A stretch of 64,000 bases of DNA, taken from contig NZ_SJFN01000010.1 in assembly GCF_004328075.1 (NCBI RefSeq), positions 160,457 through 224,456 of the forward strand, given 5' to 3'. The position numbers and the translations under genes are program-made. Positions 49,208 to 57,518 of the stretch are shown piece by piece. The notes under the pieces are model-generated. The model had not been told where the DNA came from, did not search any database, and was given only the letters and a program-made list of their open reading frames with translations. Each line of letters starts with the position of its first letter. The stretch's first letter is position 1. Source of the stretch: Siculibacillus lacustris. GTDB taxonomy: Bacteria > Pseudomonadota > Alphaproteobacteria > Rhizobiales > Ancalomicrobiaceae.

Positions 49208-49746
49208 TCGAGACCGCCGGGCGGGAAGGGGCGACCGAAGCCATGGAGCACGACGTCGCCGCCGACCCGGACGCCAAGCCGCCGGCCCGCCTCGTCGCCG
49301 TCGAGCTCGACGAGGCGTCGATCGCCCGCGGCAGTGCCGACGTCGAACACGAGCGCGCCACGGCGATCTGGGACCTGGTCGAGGACAACCGCTTCGCCCC
49401 GGTCGGCCACGACGGCGGCCCCTACCGGCTGAAGCTCGGGCTGGTCGACAATCGGCTGGCCTTCGCGATCACCACCGAGACGGGGGAAGCGGTGGCCGTG
49501 CATCTCCTGTCGCTGACGCCTTTCCGGCGGATCGTGAAGGACTATTTCTTCGTCTGCGACAGCTATTTCGCGGCGATCCGCACGGCCTCGCCGTCGAAGA
49601 TCGAGGCCATCGACATGGGGCGGCGCGGTCTCCACAACGACGGATCCCAGGTGCTGGTCGATCGTCTCGCCGGCAAGATCGACATCGATTTCGACACGGC
49701 GCGACGGCTGTTCACCCTGATCTGTGCGCTGCGCTGGAAGGGCTGA
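49204..49746 (+). CDS. UPF0262 family protein
   Basis: 180 residues. The family core starts at [34 protein letters not shown] and continues through [38 protein letters not shown] and a final [12 protein letters not shown]. The 25 residues before it are extra and variable. The ATG overlaps the hisD stop, the usual coupling in this group. Function unknown. Confidence 0.93.
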   Translation: MIETAGREGATEAMEHDVAADPDAKPPARLVAVELDEASIARGSADVEHERATAIWDLVEDNRFAPVGHDGGPYRLKLGLVDNRLAFAITTETGEAVAVHLLSLTPFRRIVKDYFFVCDSYFAAIRTASPSKIEAIDMGRRGLHNDGSQVLVDRLAGKIDIDFDTARRLFTLICALRWKG

Positions 49747-49752
49747 GCCGCG

Positions 49753-50196
49753 ATGACCGGGGCGCGTCCGACCTCCGTGCTGTTCGTCTGCGGCCTCAAC
49801 GCGGTGCGTTCGCCGATGGCCGAAGCCTTGGCGCGTCGGCTCTACGGCCGGGCGATCTACATCCAGTCGGCCGGCGTGCGCACCGGCGAGCTCGACCCGT
49901 TCTCCGTCAAGGTGATGGAAGAGGTCGGTCTCGACATCTCCAAACACCGCCCGCACACCATCGAGGACATCGAGGACGGCAATTTCGATCTGGTCATCAC
50001 CCTGGCGCCGGAGGCCCACCACAAGGCCTTGGAGATGACCCGGACCTCGGCGATGGACGTCGAATATTGGCCGACGCCCGATCCGCAGATCGCCACCGGC
50101 TCGCGCGATCAGATCATGGAGAGCTACCGCAGCGTCCGCGACGGGCTGGAGATGCGCATCAAGAAGCGCCTCGACGGGGGCTCGTCGGGCGGCTGA
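49753..50196 (+). CDS. Low-molecular-weight protein-tyrosine-phosphatase/arsenate reductase-like
   Basis: 147 residues. The P-loop VLFVCGLNAVRSPMAEA supplies Cys13 and Arg19 of the C-x5-R motif, and EYWPTPDP near residue 105 carries the general-acid Asp. Family members are tyrosine phosphatases or thioredoxin-type arsenate reductases; there is no ars context, so phosphatase activity is the likelier role. It follows UPF0262 by 6 bases, the common alphaproteobacterial order. The infA-maf-yacG genes that often follow are absent here. Confidence 0.9.
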   Translation: MTGARPTSVLFVCGLNAVRSPMAEALARRLYGRAIYIQSAGVRTGELDPFSVKVMEEVGLDISKHRPHTIEDIEDGNFDLVITLAPEAHHKALEMTRTSAMDVEYWPTPDPQIATGSRDQIMESYRSVRDGLEMRIKKRLDGGSSGG

Positions 50197-50204
50197 GGGT
50201 GCCC

Positions 50205-50933
50205 TCAGGCGCTCGGTGGCTCCGCGACGACGAGGTGCGGGGCGCCGGCGTCGGCGATCGTCACCGCGCAGCGGGCGCCGGAAAAGCTGCCGAGCAGGTC
50301 GACGAGATCGGCGAGCGCCGCCTCGAGGTCGCCTTCGCCCAACGACTGCACCGTGACCACCGCGCGACGGGTCTCCGGCAGGACCAGCGAGCGGGCGTCC
50401 TGACGCCAGTTCCAGCGGCGGCACAGCACCTTCTCGGCGTCGGCATAGACCACTTCGCCGGGCTTCGGCGGATCTTCGACCGGGCCGTCGCCGGCCTCGC
50501 CGCCCGACATGTCGACGAAGCCGTCGCCGTCGCGAGCGAAGCGGAAGGCGAGGTCGCCGGTCAGGCGGTCGAGATCGTCGGCGCCGACGGGGAAGACATG
50601 GGCCAGCGACACCGCATTGTAGGCGTCGACGAAGCTGTTGATGCCGACCAGATCGCGCTCGGCGAGGGTGTTCTTGACCAGCCGTTCGACCGAACAGCGG
50701 TAGCGCGTCGACTTGATGCCGAAGGCCTTGTAGGCGAGGCGCCACGCGGCGATGCCGGGGATCTCGGCGAGTTCGCGACCGCCCCAGCGCGCCCGGATCG
50801 CCGTCTGGCGCGCCCGGATCTCGGCGTCGAGGGCGGGGGGGCGCGTCGGCGCCACGGCGAGGTCGTCGGCGACGACGACGCCGACCCGGAAGGCCGGGAA
50901 GGTCGGGACCAGTTCACGGATGTCGATGTGCAT
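50205..50933 (-). CDS. B3/B4 tRNA-binding (PheRS beta editing-like) domain protein
   Basis: 242 residues. The chain resembles the B3/B4 editing domain of phenylalanyl-tRNA synthetase beta: GRELAEIPGIAAWRLAYKAFGIKSTRYRCSVERLVK and LVGINSFVDAYNAVSLAHVFPVGADDLDRL. Stand-alone proteins of this type may clear mischarged tRNA or act on other substrates; no activity is established. It converges with the phosphatase gene 8 bases away and follows the DUF2336 gene on the same strand by 100 bases. Confidence 0.87.
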   Translation of the reverse strand: MHIDIRELVPTFPAFRVGVVVADDLAVAPTRPPALDAEIRARQTAIRARWGGRELAEIPGIAAWRLAYKAFGIKSTRYRCSVERLVKNTLAERDLVGINSFVDAYNAVSLAHVFPVGADDLDRLTGDLAFRFARDGDGFVDMSGGEAGDGPVEDPPKPGEVVYADAEKVLCRRWNWRQDARSLVLPETRRAVVTVQSLGEGDLEAALADLVDLLGSFSGARCAVTIADAGAPHLVVAEPPSA

Positions 50934-51033
50934 GGGGCTCTCGGCGACGGGATCGGACGGGACGATCCGCCGACACTAACCGTCGTCGCGGCGCGCGCAA
51001 ACCGCCGATCGTGCGAGGCCCGCGCGGCGGCGC

Positions 51034-52143
51034 TCAGCTCGGCCGCGGCCCGGCGGCGATCCAGGCGTCGAGGCGCCGGCGGGCTTCCTGGGTCGGCAGG
51101 GCATGGAAGGCGGCTTCGGCGGCGGCCCGGGCGCGGGCGTCGAGGCGATGCAGCCACGGGCCGGTGGCCAGCAGCTCGCCGACCGTCTCGACCTTGAGGC
51201 CGATGGCGCGGGCGGCGACCACGAAGGGCTCGGTGTCGAGGCCGACCATGACGTGTTTCATCGTGTCGAGGGGCAGGCCGGTCGCCGCGGCGAGGACGTG
51301 GACGATCTCGGGAAAGCGTTCGGTCTGGGCGAGCTTGCGCACGAAACTGTCGAGGTGGTGGCGCAACTCGTCGAGGCGCGACAACACGCCGGCGGCCTGG
51401 ACGAAGTCGTAGGGGTCGAGCCAGCCGTCCTCGGTGGCGCGGATCGACAGGGCGCTGTAGCCGAGGCGGTCGCCGTCGAGGGCATGGCGCGCGCGCTTGG
51501 CCAGTTCGCTGCGCGCCTCGGGCGAGCCGCGTTCGATCAGGAAATGGACGATCATGTCGGGCAGATCGTCGCGGCGGACCAGACGGGTCTCGACCACGTG
51601 ATCGTTGCAGGCCTGCAGCCCCAGGCGGGTGAAGCCCTTGTCGGAGAGGCGCGCGCCGCCGTTGCCGGCGACCACCCGCCGCACCGCGTCGTCGCCGCGC
51701 AGCACCAGCACGTCGGTGACGCGGATCGACAGGTCGCGGCGTTCGGCGATCACCTCCATGTGGGCGGCGCCGCGGCTGCGGGCGATCTCGACGAGGTCCG
51801 CGTCGGTGAGGGCGGGGGAATTCTCCAGCACCGGTCGGGCGACCTCGACGACGTCGCGGGCCAGGACCAACAGGATGCCGCGCGGCGGTTCGACCACTGC
51901 GGCGAGACGATCGGACAGGAACAGACGGGTGTCGACGCTGGCCTCGGGGGTGATGCGCACCAGGATGCGGTCGAAGGAGGCGCGGTCGTCGTCGCTGCAC
52001 AGCGCGCCGGCATGGCCCCAGAGCTGGGCCACCGATCGCGTCAGGCGCTCGCACAAGTCGGCGTCGAGTCCGCGGATGTGTTCGACCCGCTCGACGACGC
52101 GGGCCAAGTCTTCGGAAATCGGTGGAATGACGATCTGCTGCAT
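51034..52143 (-). CDS. DUF2336 family protein
   Basis: 369 residues from the ATG of MQQIVIPPISEDLARVVERV; an in-frame ATG at 52206 would add 21 residues of poor character. The family pattern is a long alpha-helical repeat structure: LFLSDRLAAVVEPPRGILLVLARD, VARPVLENSPALTDADLVEIAR and SIRVTDVLVLRGDDAVRRVVAGNGGARLSDKGF. DUF2336 proteins are widespread in Alphaproteobacteria, with unclear roles. No membrane segment. The gap to the divergent patatin gene is 341 bases. Confidence 0.85.
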   Translation of the reverse strand: MQQIVIPPISEDLARVVERVEHIRGLDADLCERLTRSVAQLWGHAGALCSDDDRASFDRILVRITPEASVDTRLFLSDRLAAVVEPPRGILLVLARDVVEVARPVLENSPALTDADLVEIARSRGAAHMEVIAERRDLSIRVTDVLVLRGDDAVRRVVAGNGGARLSDKGFTRLGLQACNDHVVETRLVRRDDLPDMIVHFLIERGSPEARSELAKRARHALDGDRLGYSALSIRATEDGWLDPYDFVQAAGVLSRLDELRHHLDSFVRKLAQTERFPEIVHVLAAATGLPLDTMKHVMVGLDTEPFVVAARAIGLKVETVGELLATGPWLHRLDARARAAAEAAFHALPTQEARRRLDAWIAAGPRPS

Positions 52144-52484
52144 GTCGTGGTCCGAACCCAACCTGTGCCCCAAACGATAAAACCGCCGGTTTCCGGGGGA
52201 AATCAAGTTGTTCGGGTCGAGAGGGTTTGTGAACCGTGAATTCCGTGTCCCAGTGTTTCACGGTCGCCGGGGTGACGTCGCGTCCGCCGCGAGAATCGAC
52301 TACGCAGTCCTCCCAAGGGAGCTCCGGTCGACGGAAACCGTTCGCCCTCGCCCTGCCGCATTCTCCCCGTTGATGGGGCGCGACGGCGACGTCCCCTTGT
52401 CGGCGCGTCGCTCTCGCGACGGTGCATCGTCGCCGCTCCCCCCTGCCGGTCGCCCGTGCCGGCCACCTCCGAGATCTCGTCGCC
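52144..52484. other. Divergent intergenic region with a short inverted repeat
   Basis: 341 bases between the DUF2336 and patatin genes. CCGTGAA (52234-52240) and TTCACGG (52257-52263) form a 7-bp inverted repeat with a 16-base spacer, a possible regulator site for one or both genes. Nothing else is recognised. Confidence 0.35.
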
Positions 52485-53873
52485 ATGACCGTGTCGTCCG
52501 TCGCCCGTCCCCTCGCCGCCCTGGCCTTCGCCGTCGGGCTCCTCGGCGGGTGCGCCTCGATCGACAATGCGCCGATCAACCGGCCGTCGTCGCTGCCGCG
52601 CCTGACCCAGGCCAACACCATGGCCGGCGACGACACGCTGCGCACGACGATCCTCGGGCTCGCCTTCTCCGGCGGCGGCACCCGCGCCGCGGCCTTCTCC
52701 TTCGGCGTGCTGAAGGGGCTCGACGAGGTCGAGACCGAAGGCGGCGGCCGCCTGCTCGATCAGGTGCGGCTGGTCTCGGGCGTCTCGGGCGGCTCCGTGA
52801 CCGCGGCCTATTTCGGGCTCAAGGGCCGCGCGGCGCTCGGCGACTTCGAGAGCCGCTTCCTCTACCGCAACGCCGAGGAGGCGCTGCGCACCCAGGTCTA
52901 TTCGGTCGGCAACATGATGCGGGCGCTCGACGGCGGCGTGAACGATCGCTCCGGCCTGCCGACCTGGCTGCAGGCCAACCTGTTCGGCGGCGCCACCCTC
53001 AAGGACCTCAACCGTCCCGGCCATCCGGTGGTGTGGATCAACGCCTCCGACATCTATGCCAAGACCCCCTTCGTGTTCGAGCCGATCACCTTCGCGGCGA
53101 TCTGTTCGGACTACGAGAGCTATCCGCTGTCGGAAGCCGTGGCGGCCTCCGCCGCGGTGCCGATCGTGTTCGCGCCGGTGGTGATCCAGAACTATGCCGA
53201 CAAATGCGGCTTCAAGCTGCCGGCCTATCTCGAGCATCAGGGCCAGAGCCGCGACACCTCGCCGATCGTGCGGTCCTACATCAACACCCTGCTCGCCTAC
53301 CGCGATCCGGCCAAGATCAAGTACATCAAGCTGCTCGACGGCGGATTGACCGACAACTGGGGCCTCGCCGGGCTCAACGTCCAGCTCGCCTCCGCGCCCG
53401 AGCCCTATCGGCCGCTGACCCGCACCGACGCGATCACCGTCGAGAACTTCCTGCTGGTGGTGGTCGATGCCGGCCGCACCTCGAGCGGCGACTGGGTCAA
53501 GACGCTCGAGGGCCCCAATGCCCAGGAACTGGTCGACGCGGTCGCCGACACCGCGGTCGACAGCGCGGTGAAGAGTTCCTTCGAGGTGATGCGGCTGCAG
53601 ATGCGGCTGTGGGAACAGAAGCTGAAGTCGTGGCGCTGTTCGCTCGACAAGGCCGACATCGCCCAGGTGCGCGGCTCGGCCGAGGGCTGGGACTGCAACA
53701 AGGTGTCGATCCGGGTCGAGCACGTGGCCTTCGACGATCTCGATCCGGCGCTCGCCGCCGAGCTCGGGCGCGTGCCGACCCGCTTCAAATTGGAGCCGGG
53801 ACAGGTCAAGATGACCATCGACGCGGGCCGCGCGGTGGTGCGGCAGTTCATCGCCCCGAGCTTCGGCAAGTGA
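52485..53873 (+). CDS. Patatin-like phospholipase lipoprotein
   Basis: 462 residues from the ATG at 52485. The N-terminus is a lipoprotein signal with lipobox LLGGC (Cys near residue 22), so the protein should be membrane-anchored outside the cytoplasm. The patatin domain has the oxyanion motif AFSGGGTRAAAFSFG, the nucleophile elbow SGVSGGSV and the dyad Asp in LLDGGLTDNWG. It would hydrolyse acyl esters of phospholipids. An extra C-terminal region (about 330-462, with two Cys) follows the catalytic core. The His-rich gene begins 26 bases later. Confidence 0.88.
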   Translation: MTVSSVARPLAALAFAVGLLGGCASIDNAPINRPSSLPRLTQANTMAGDDTLRTTILGLAFSGGGTRAAAFSFGVLKGLDEVETEGGGRLLDQVRLVSGVSGGSVTAAYFGLKGRAALGDFESRFLYRNAEEALRTQVYSVGNMMRALDGGVNDRSGLPTWLQANLFGGATLKDLNRPGHPVVWINASDIYAKTPFVFEPITFAAICSDYESYPLSEAVAASAAVPIVFAPVVIQNYADKCGFKLPAYLEHQGQSRDTSPIVRSYINTLLAYRDPAKIKYIKLLDGGLTDNWGLAGLNVQLASAPEPYRPLTRTDAITVENFLLVVVDAGRTSSGDWVKTLEGPNAQELVDAVADTAVDSAVKSSFEVMRLQMRLWEQKLKSWRCSLDKADIAQVRGSAEGWDCNKVSIRVEHVAFDDLDPALAAELGRVPTRFKLEPGQVKMTIDAGRAVVRQFIAPSFGK

Positions 53874-53899
53874 GCGGGGCGGAGCGGGGAGGGACGGGG

Positions 53900-54196
53900 A
53901 TGGGCGACGACCGACGAATCGATCACGGGCACGATCACCCCGAACCGCACGCCCACGACCACGCCCACCGCCATTCGCACGAACACAGTCACAGCCACGA
54001 CCATCCCCATCGCCACGGCGACGTGGTGCATTCGCACCCCCACACCCACGTCCATGCCCACGAGCACGGCCACGTCCACGTCCACACCCACGACGGCCGT
54101 CACGACCACGACGACGTCCACGACGGCCCGGCGACCCCGCACGACCACGGTCACGACGATCCGGTGCACGGCAGCCACGGCCACGGCCACCGCTGA
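53900..54196 (+). CDS. Histidine-rich small protein
   Basis: 98 residues, 36 of them His, mostly as alternating H-x-H pairs with Asp, Glu, Ser, Pro and Gly; almost no hydrophobic residues, no Cys, no signal peptide or membrane segment. Such composition chelates nickel, zinc, cobalt or copper, as in HypB/UreE tails and Hpn-like storage proteins. GGGAGGGA stands five bases before the ATG, supporting real translation. No metal transporter or metalloenzyme gene is adjacent: patatin and gabD flank it. A disordered cytoplasmic metal buffer is the best guess. Confidence 0.65.
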   Translation: MGDDRRIDHGHDHPEPHAHDHAHRHSHEHSHSHDHPHRHGDVVHSHPHTHVHAHEHGHVHVHTHDGRHDHDDVHDGPATPHDHGHDDPVHGSHGHGHR

Positions 54197-54314
54197 GACG
54201 GTCGCGCGCGACGCACGCTGCGCATCCGCAGATCTCCCGAGCGTCGCCTCCTCTTGACGCGGCGCGTCGCTTCCCCGCCAATCGCGCCGAGGCATCGTTT
54301 CGAGGAGATCGGGC

Positions 54315-55763
54315 ATGGTCGCGAAGAATCCCTGGCTGGTGGAAGCCAATCTGATCGGCGGCGCGTGGGTCGGAGCCGACGACGGCGCCACCCTGGCGGT
54401 GGTCAATCCGGCGACGGGAGAGGGGATCGGCACGGTTCCGTCGGTCGGCCGCGCGGAAGTGGCCCGCGCGGTCGCCGCCGCGGACGCCGCATTCCCGGCC
54501 TGGGCGGCCAAGACGGCGGCCGAGCGCGCCGCTCTGATGCTCAAGGCGGTCGAGGTGATCCGCGCCAATGCCGAAGACCTGGCGGCGCTGCTCACCCTCG
54601 AACAGGGCAAGCCGCTGGCGGAGGCGCGCGGCGAGATCGCGGGATCGGCGGCCTATCTGCAGTGGTTCGCCGAAGAGGCGCGGCGGGTCTACGGCGACAC
54701 CATCCCCTCGCCTTGGGCCGATCGCCGCATCCTGGTGATCAAGGAGCCGGTCGGGGTGGTCGGGGCGATCACCCCCTGGAACTTCCCGTCGTCGATGATC
54801 GCCCGCAAGATCGGCGCGGCGCTCGCCGCCGGCTGCACGGCGGTGGTCAAGCCGGCGGAACTGACCCCCTATTCGGGCCTCGCCTGGGGCCTCGTCTTTG
54901 AAAGGGCCGGGATCCCGGCCGGCGTCGTCAACATCGTCACCGGTAAGCCGGCGCCGATCGGCGACGAATTCATCGAGAACCCGGCGGTGCGCAAGGTGAC
55001 CTTCACCGGCTCGACGGCGGTCGGCCGCCAGCTCGCCGGCCGCGCCACCACGGCGCTGAAGCGCATCTCGATGGAACTCGGCGGCAATGCGCCGTTCATC
55101 GTCTTCGACGACGCCGATCTCGACCGGGCGGTGGCCGGGGCGATCGCCTCGAAGTTCCGCAACTCCGGCCAGACCTGCGTCTGCACCAACCGCTTCTTCG
55201 TCCAGGCCGGCATCTACGACGCCTTCGCCGCGGCCTTCGCGGCGGCGGTGGCGGCGCTGAAGGTCGGCGACGGCTTCGAGGCCGGGGTGGTCCAGGGGCC
55301 GCTGATCGACGGCCGGGCGCTGGCCAAGGTCGAGGGCTTCGTGGCCGACGCCACCGCCAAGGGCGGCCGGGTGCTGACCGGCGGCGCGCGCCATGCCCTC
55401 GGGCAGACCTTCTTCCAGCCGACGGTGATCGCCGATGCGACCGCCGAGATGGCCTTCGCGCGCGACGAGATCTTCGGACCGGTGGCGCCGCTGTTCCGCT
55501 TCGAGACCGAAGACGAGGCGGTGGCGGCGGCCAATTCCTCCGAATACGGGCTCGCCGGCTATTTCTACACCCGCGATCTGGCGCGGGCGTTCCGCGTCGC
55601 CGAGCGGCTGAAGTTCGGCCAGATCGGCGTCAACGAAGGGGTGATCACCACCGAAGTGGCGCCGTTCGGCGGGGTCAAGTCTTCGGGCTTCGGCCGGGAG
55701 GGCTCCAAATACGGTCTCGACGACTATCTCGACGTCAAATACGTCTGCATCGGCGGGGTGTGA
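54315..55763 (+). CDS. gabD: NAD(P)-dependent succinate-semialdehyde dehydrogenase
   Basis: 482 residues, the normal GabD length. Motifs: GVVGAITPWNFPSSMIARKIGAALAAGC, the NAD-binding FTGSTAVGRQL, the active-site Glu in MELGGNAPFIVFDDAD, and the nucleophile Cys in RNSGQTCVCTNRF, where a second Cys two residues on matches the redox-sensitive pair known in this subfamily. EYGLAGYFYTRD and PFGGVKSSGFGREGSKYGLDDYLDVKYV are typical of GabD. It oxidises succinate semialdehyde to succinate in GABA breakdown. No gabT neighbour is seen. Confidence 0.92.
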   Translation: MVAKNPWLVEANLIGGAWVGADDGATLAVVNPATGEGIGTVPSVGRAEVARAVAAADAAFPAWAAKTAAERAALMLKAVEVIRANAEDLAALLTLEQGKPLAEARGEIAGSAAYLQWFAEEARRVYGDTIPSPWADRRILVIKEPVGVVGAITPWNFPSSMIARKIGAALAAGCTAVVKPAELTPYSGLAWGLVFERAGIPAGVVNIVTGKPAPIGDEFIENPAVRKVTFTGSTAVGRQLAGRATTALKRISMELGGNAPFIVFDDADLDRAVAGAIASKFRNSGQTCVCTNRFFVQAGIYDAFAAAFAAAVAALKVGDGFEAGVVQGPLIDGRALAKVEGFVADATAKGGRVLTGGARHALGQTFFQPTVIADATAEMAFARDEIFGPVAPLFRFETEDEAVAAANSSEYGLAGYFYTRDLARAFRVAERLKFGQIGVNEGVITTEVAPFGGVKSSGFGREGSKYGLDDYLDVKYVCIGGV

Positions 55764-55993
55764 CGGCGGCGCCGGTGTCCGGGCTCCGGACAGCGGCGAT
55801 CTGCGGCGATCGGGCCGGTCGGGGCGCCTCTCGCGGGGTGGCCCGGCCGCCGGCGCCGTGGGGGGCTCGCATGAGCGAACCGCGGGTGGCGTGACGGCCC
55901 ATCGGAAGTTTCCCACCGGCCCGCTTTTCCGGCTTGCCAGGGCGGATCGGCCCGGCTATATCGAGCCCCTGTCCGGCGGCACAACCGCCCTCC

Positions 55994-56068
55994 GCTCCCA
56001 TCGTCTAGCGGTCAGGACGTCGCCCTCTCACGGCGAAAACAGGGGTTCGATTCCCCTTGGGAGCGCCA
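55994..56068 (+). tRNA. tRNA-Glu (CTC), integration site of the element
   Basis: A 75-base cloverleaf: acceptor GCTCCCA/TGGGAGC, D-arm with CTAGCGGTCAGGA, anticodon loop CTCTCAC (anticodon CTC), TΨC arm AGGGGTTCGATTCCCCT and encoded CCA. The tyrosine recombinase gene ends 66 bases beyond its 3' end, pointing toward the tRNA, the usual position of an attachment site. The tRNA is intact. Confidence 0.96.
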
Positions 56069-56097
56069 TACACCAACAAAATCAAAGCGTTATGTAG

Positions 56098-56123
56098 TGG
56101 TTAGCCAGGATGGTTAGCCAGGG
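56098..56123. repeat. Tandem 13-bp repeat between tRNA-Glu and integrase gene
   Basis: TGGTTAGCCAGGA at 56098-56110 is followed at once by TGGTTAGCCAGGG. Short direct repeats beside an attachment site are typical arm-type binding sites of tyrosine recombinases. The function is inferred from position. Confidence 0.5.
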
Positions 56124-56134
56124 TTTGCCATTGG

Positions 56135-57229
56135 CTACTTCTGGCCTTTGACGAGCTGCGGTCGCTTGGCCCTGCCGAGCTTGGCCATGCCGTTCCTGGC
56201 CATCAGCTTTTGTTCCGCTTCCCGGCTGTAGAGTTCGGCATGGGCGATGTCGTCATGGCCGAGGACATCCATCAGTTCGCGCGTCGTCGCGCCCGATTCC
56301 GCCAGAAGTTTCCCGAGGGTCTTGCGCAGTCCGTGCAGCGTGGCGCCGGCACCGATGCCGGCCGCCTTGGTCCAGTCCTGCATTCTCATGCCCAGCGCCT
56401 TGTCGGAAAATGGCTGGCCATATTGCGTGACCAGGATCGTTTCTCCGGAACGTGGCGCAGCCTGCAGCACGGTCGCGAGGTCGGGATGGATGGTCAGACA
56501 GAGAGCCTTGCCGGTCTTGTGCTGCACCAGCGTGATTTCATCGCGATTGATGTCGGCCCACCGTAGGGCGACCAGATCTCCGCGGCGCTGGCCCGAGTAG
56601 AGAGCCAGGGCATAGACGAGTCGTGGCGTCGATCCGATCGGCCAGCGCGCCTCGTAGGCGATCCGCTCTTCTGCCGTCCATGCGCGCCAGCCTTCATATT
56701 CGGGGCGGTAGCGCAGGCGGTGGGTCGGATCGACGGAGATCCATTCTTCGTCGAGCGCGATCGTCACCAACTTGCGGATCAGCCGGAGGATATGGGCGGC
56801 GGCGTGGGGCGTCGCTGCCCATCGGGCCAGGATGGCCTTGACGTGGCGGCGCTCCAACTCGTCGATCCCCATGTCGCCATAGACCTCTTTCGCGCCTTCG
56901 TAGATGGGCGTCGTGAAGAACCGTTCGGCGATCGCGGTCTGGTTGGCCTTCGACACGGCGCCGAGGCTCTTCCACTCGATCGTGCCAGTGGTGAGAATCC
57001 GCCATGCGGCGCGCAGAGACCGCGGCGGCGCGGCGGCCGGCAGGCGTCGGACCTCGGCCTTCTCGATCTTCCTGCCCTCGATCGCGGCGCGATAGGCGAC
57101 TTCGAAAGCGGCTTCGCCAGGCGCGCCGACCATGGAAATCGTCTTTCCGGCGCGCCGAAATCTCCACCGTTCACGGCCATGGCGATCTCGGAACGACGAG
57201 ATGAACGGGTAGTCTGGGTGGGTGGCCAT
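56135..57229 (-). CDS. int: Tyrosine-type site-specific recombinase (integrase)
   Basis: 364 residues from the ATG at 57229 (GGAGG five bases upstream). An N-terminal arm-binding part (to about 95) and a SAM-like core-binding domain (95-190) precede the catalytic domain. Catalytic residues are seen in YSGQRRGDLVALRW (Arg), HGLRKT (His-x-x-Arg) and LGHDDIAHAELYSR (His and the nucleophile Tyr). It should integrate the element into tRNA-Glu. It is the last gene of the leftward operon, 23 bases after the AlpA-like gene. Confidence 0.95.
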   Translation of the reverse strand: MATHPDYPFISSFRDRHGRERWRFRRAGKTISMVGAPGEAAFEVAYRAAIEGRKIEKAEVRRLPAAAPPRSLRAAWRILTTGTIEWKSLGAVSKANQTAIAERFFTTPIYEGAKEVYGDMGIDELERRHVKAILARWAATPHAAAHILRLIRKLVTIALDEEWISVDPTHRLRYRPEYEGWRAWTAEERIAYEARWPIGSTPRLVYALALYSGQRRGDLVALRWADINRDEITLVQHKTGKALCLTIHPDLATVLQAAPRSGETILVTQYGQPFSDKALGMRMQDWTKAAGIGAGATLHGLRKTLGKLLAESGATTRELMDVLGHDDIAHAELYSREAEQKLMARNGMAKLGRAKRPQLVKGQK

Positions 57230-57252
57230 GGTGCCTCCGGGCGCTTGCGCGA

Positions 57253-57516
57253 TCATATGCGCGCTGCGCGACCCGGCAAGGTCTTGTCCCACTTGTTGAG
57301 CGAACCTTCGTCCGGAAGGTCATGAAACGCTGCCTCGAGAGCGAGGCGGTTCCAGATCACACGACTGTCGACGCGCTTTGGTTTCGGCATCCGTCCATCG
57401 AACACCATCTCGTCGAACTTGGTCGCGCCGACGCCGACATAGCGAGCGGCCTGATCACGCGAGAGTCCGAGCGGGGCATAGGCGACCGGATCAGGGCGAG
57501 CTTCGGGCTTGGCCAT
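57253..57516 (-). CDS. AlpA/excisionase-like DNA-binding protein
   Basis: 87 residues. LGLSRDQAARYVGVGATKFDEMVFDGRMPKPKRVDSRVIWNRLAL is a MerR/AlpA-type winged-helix motif in which the Pro-Lys-Pro turn and the Arg-Val-Ile-Trp strand are typical. Directly upstream of the integrase gene, it is probably the recombination directionality factor or an activator of excision. The ATG at 57516 is used; a GTG at 57522, overlapping the dnaN stop, is also possible. Confidence 0.8.
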   Translation of the reverse strand: MAKPEARPDPVAYAPLGLSRDQAARYVGVGATKFDEMVFDGRMPKPKRVDSRVIWNRLALEAAFHDLPDEGSLNKWDKTLPGRAARI

Positions 57517-57518
57517 GG

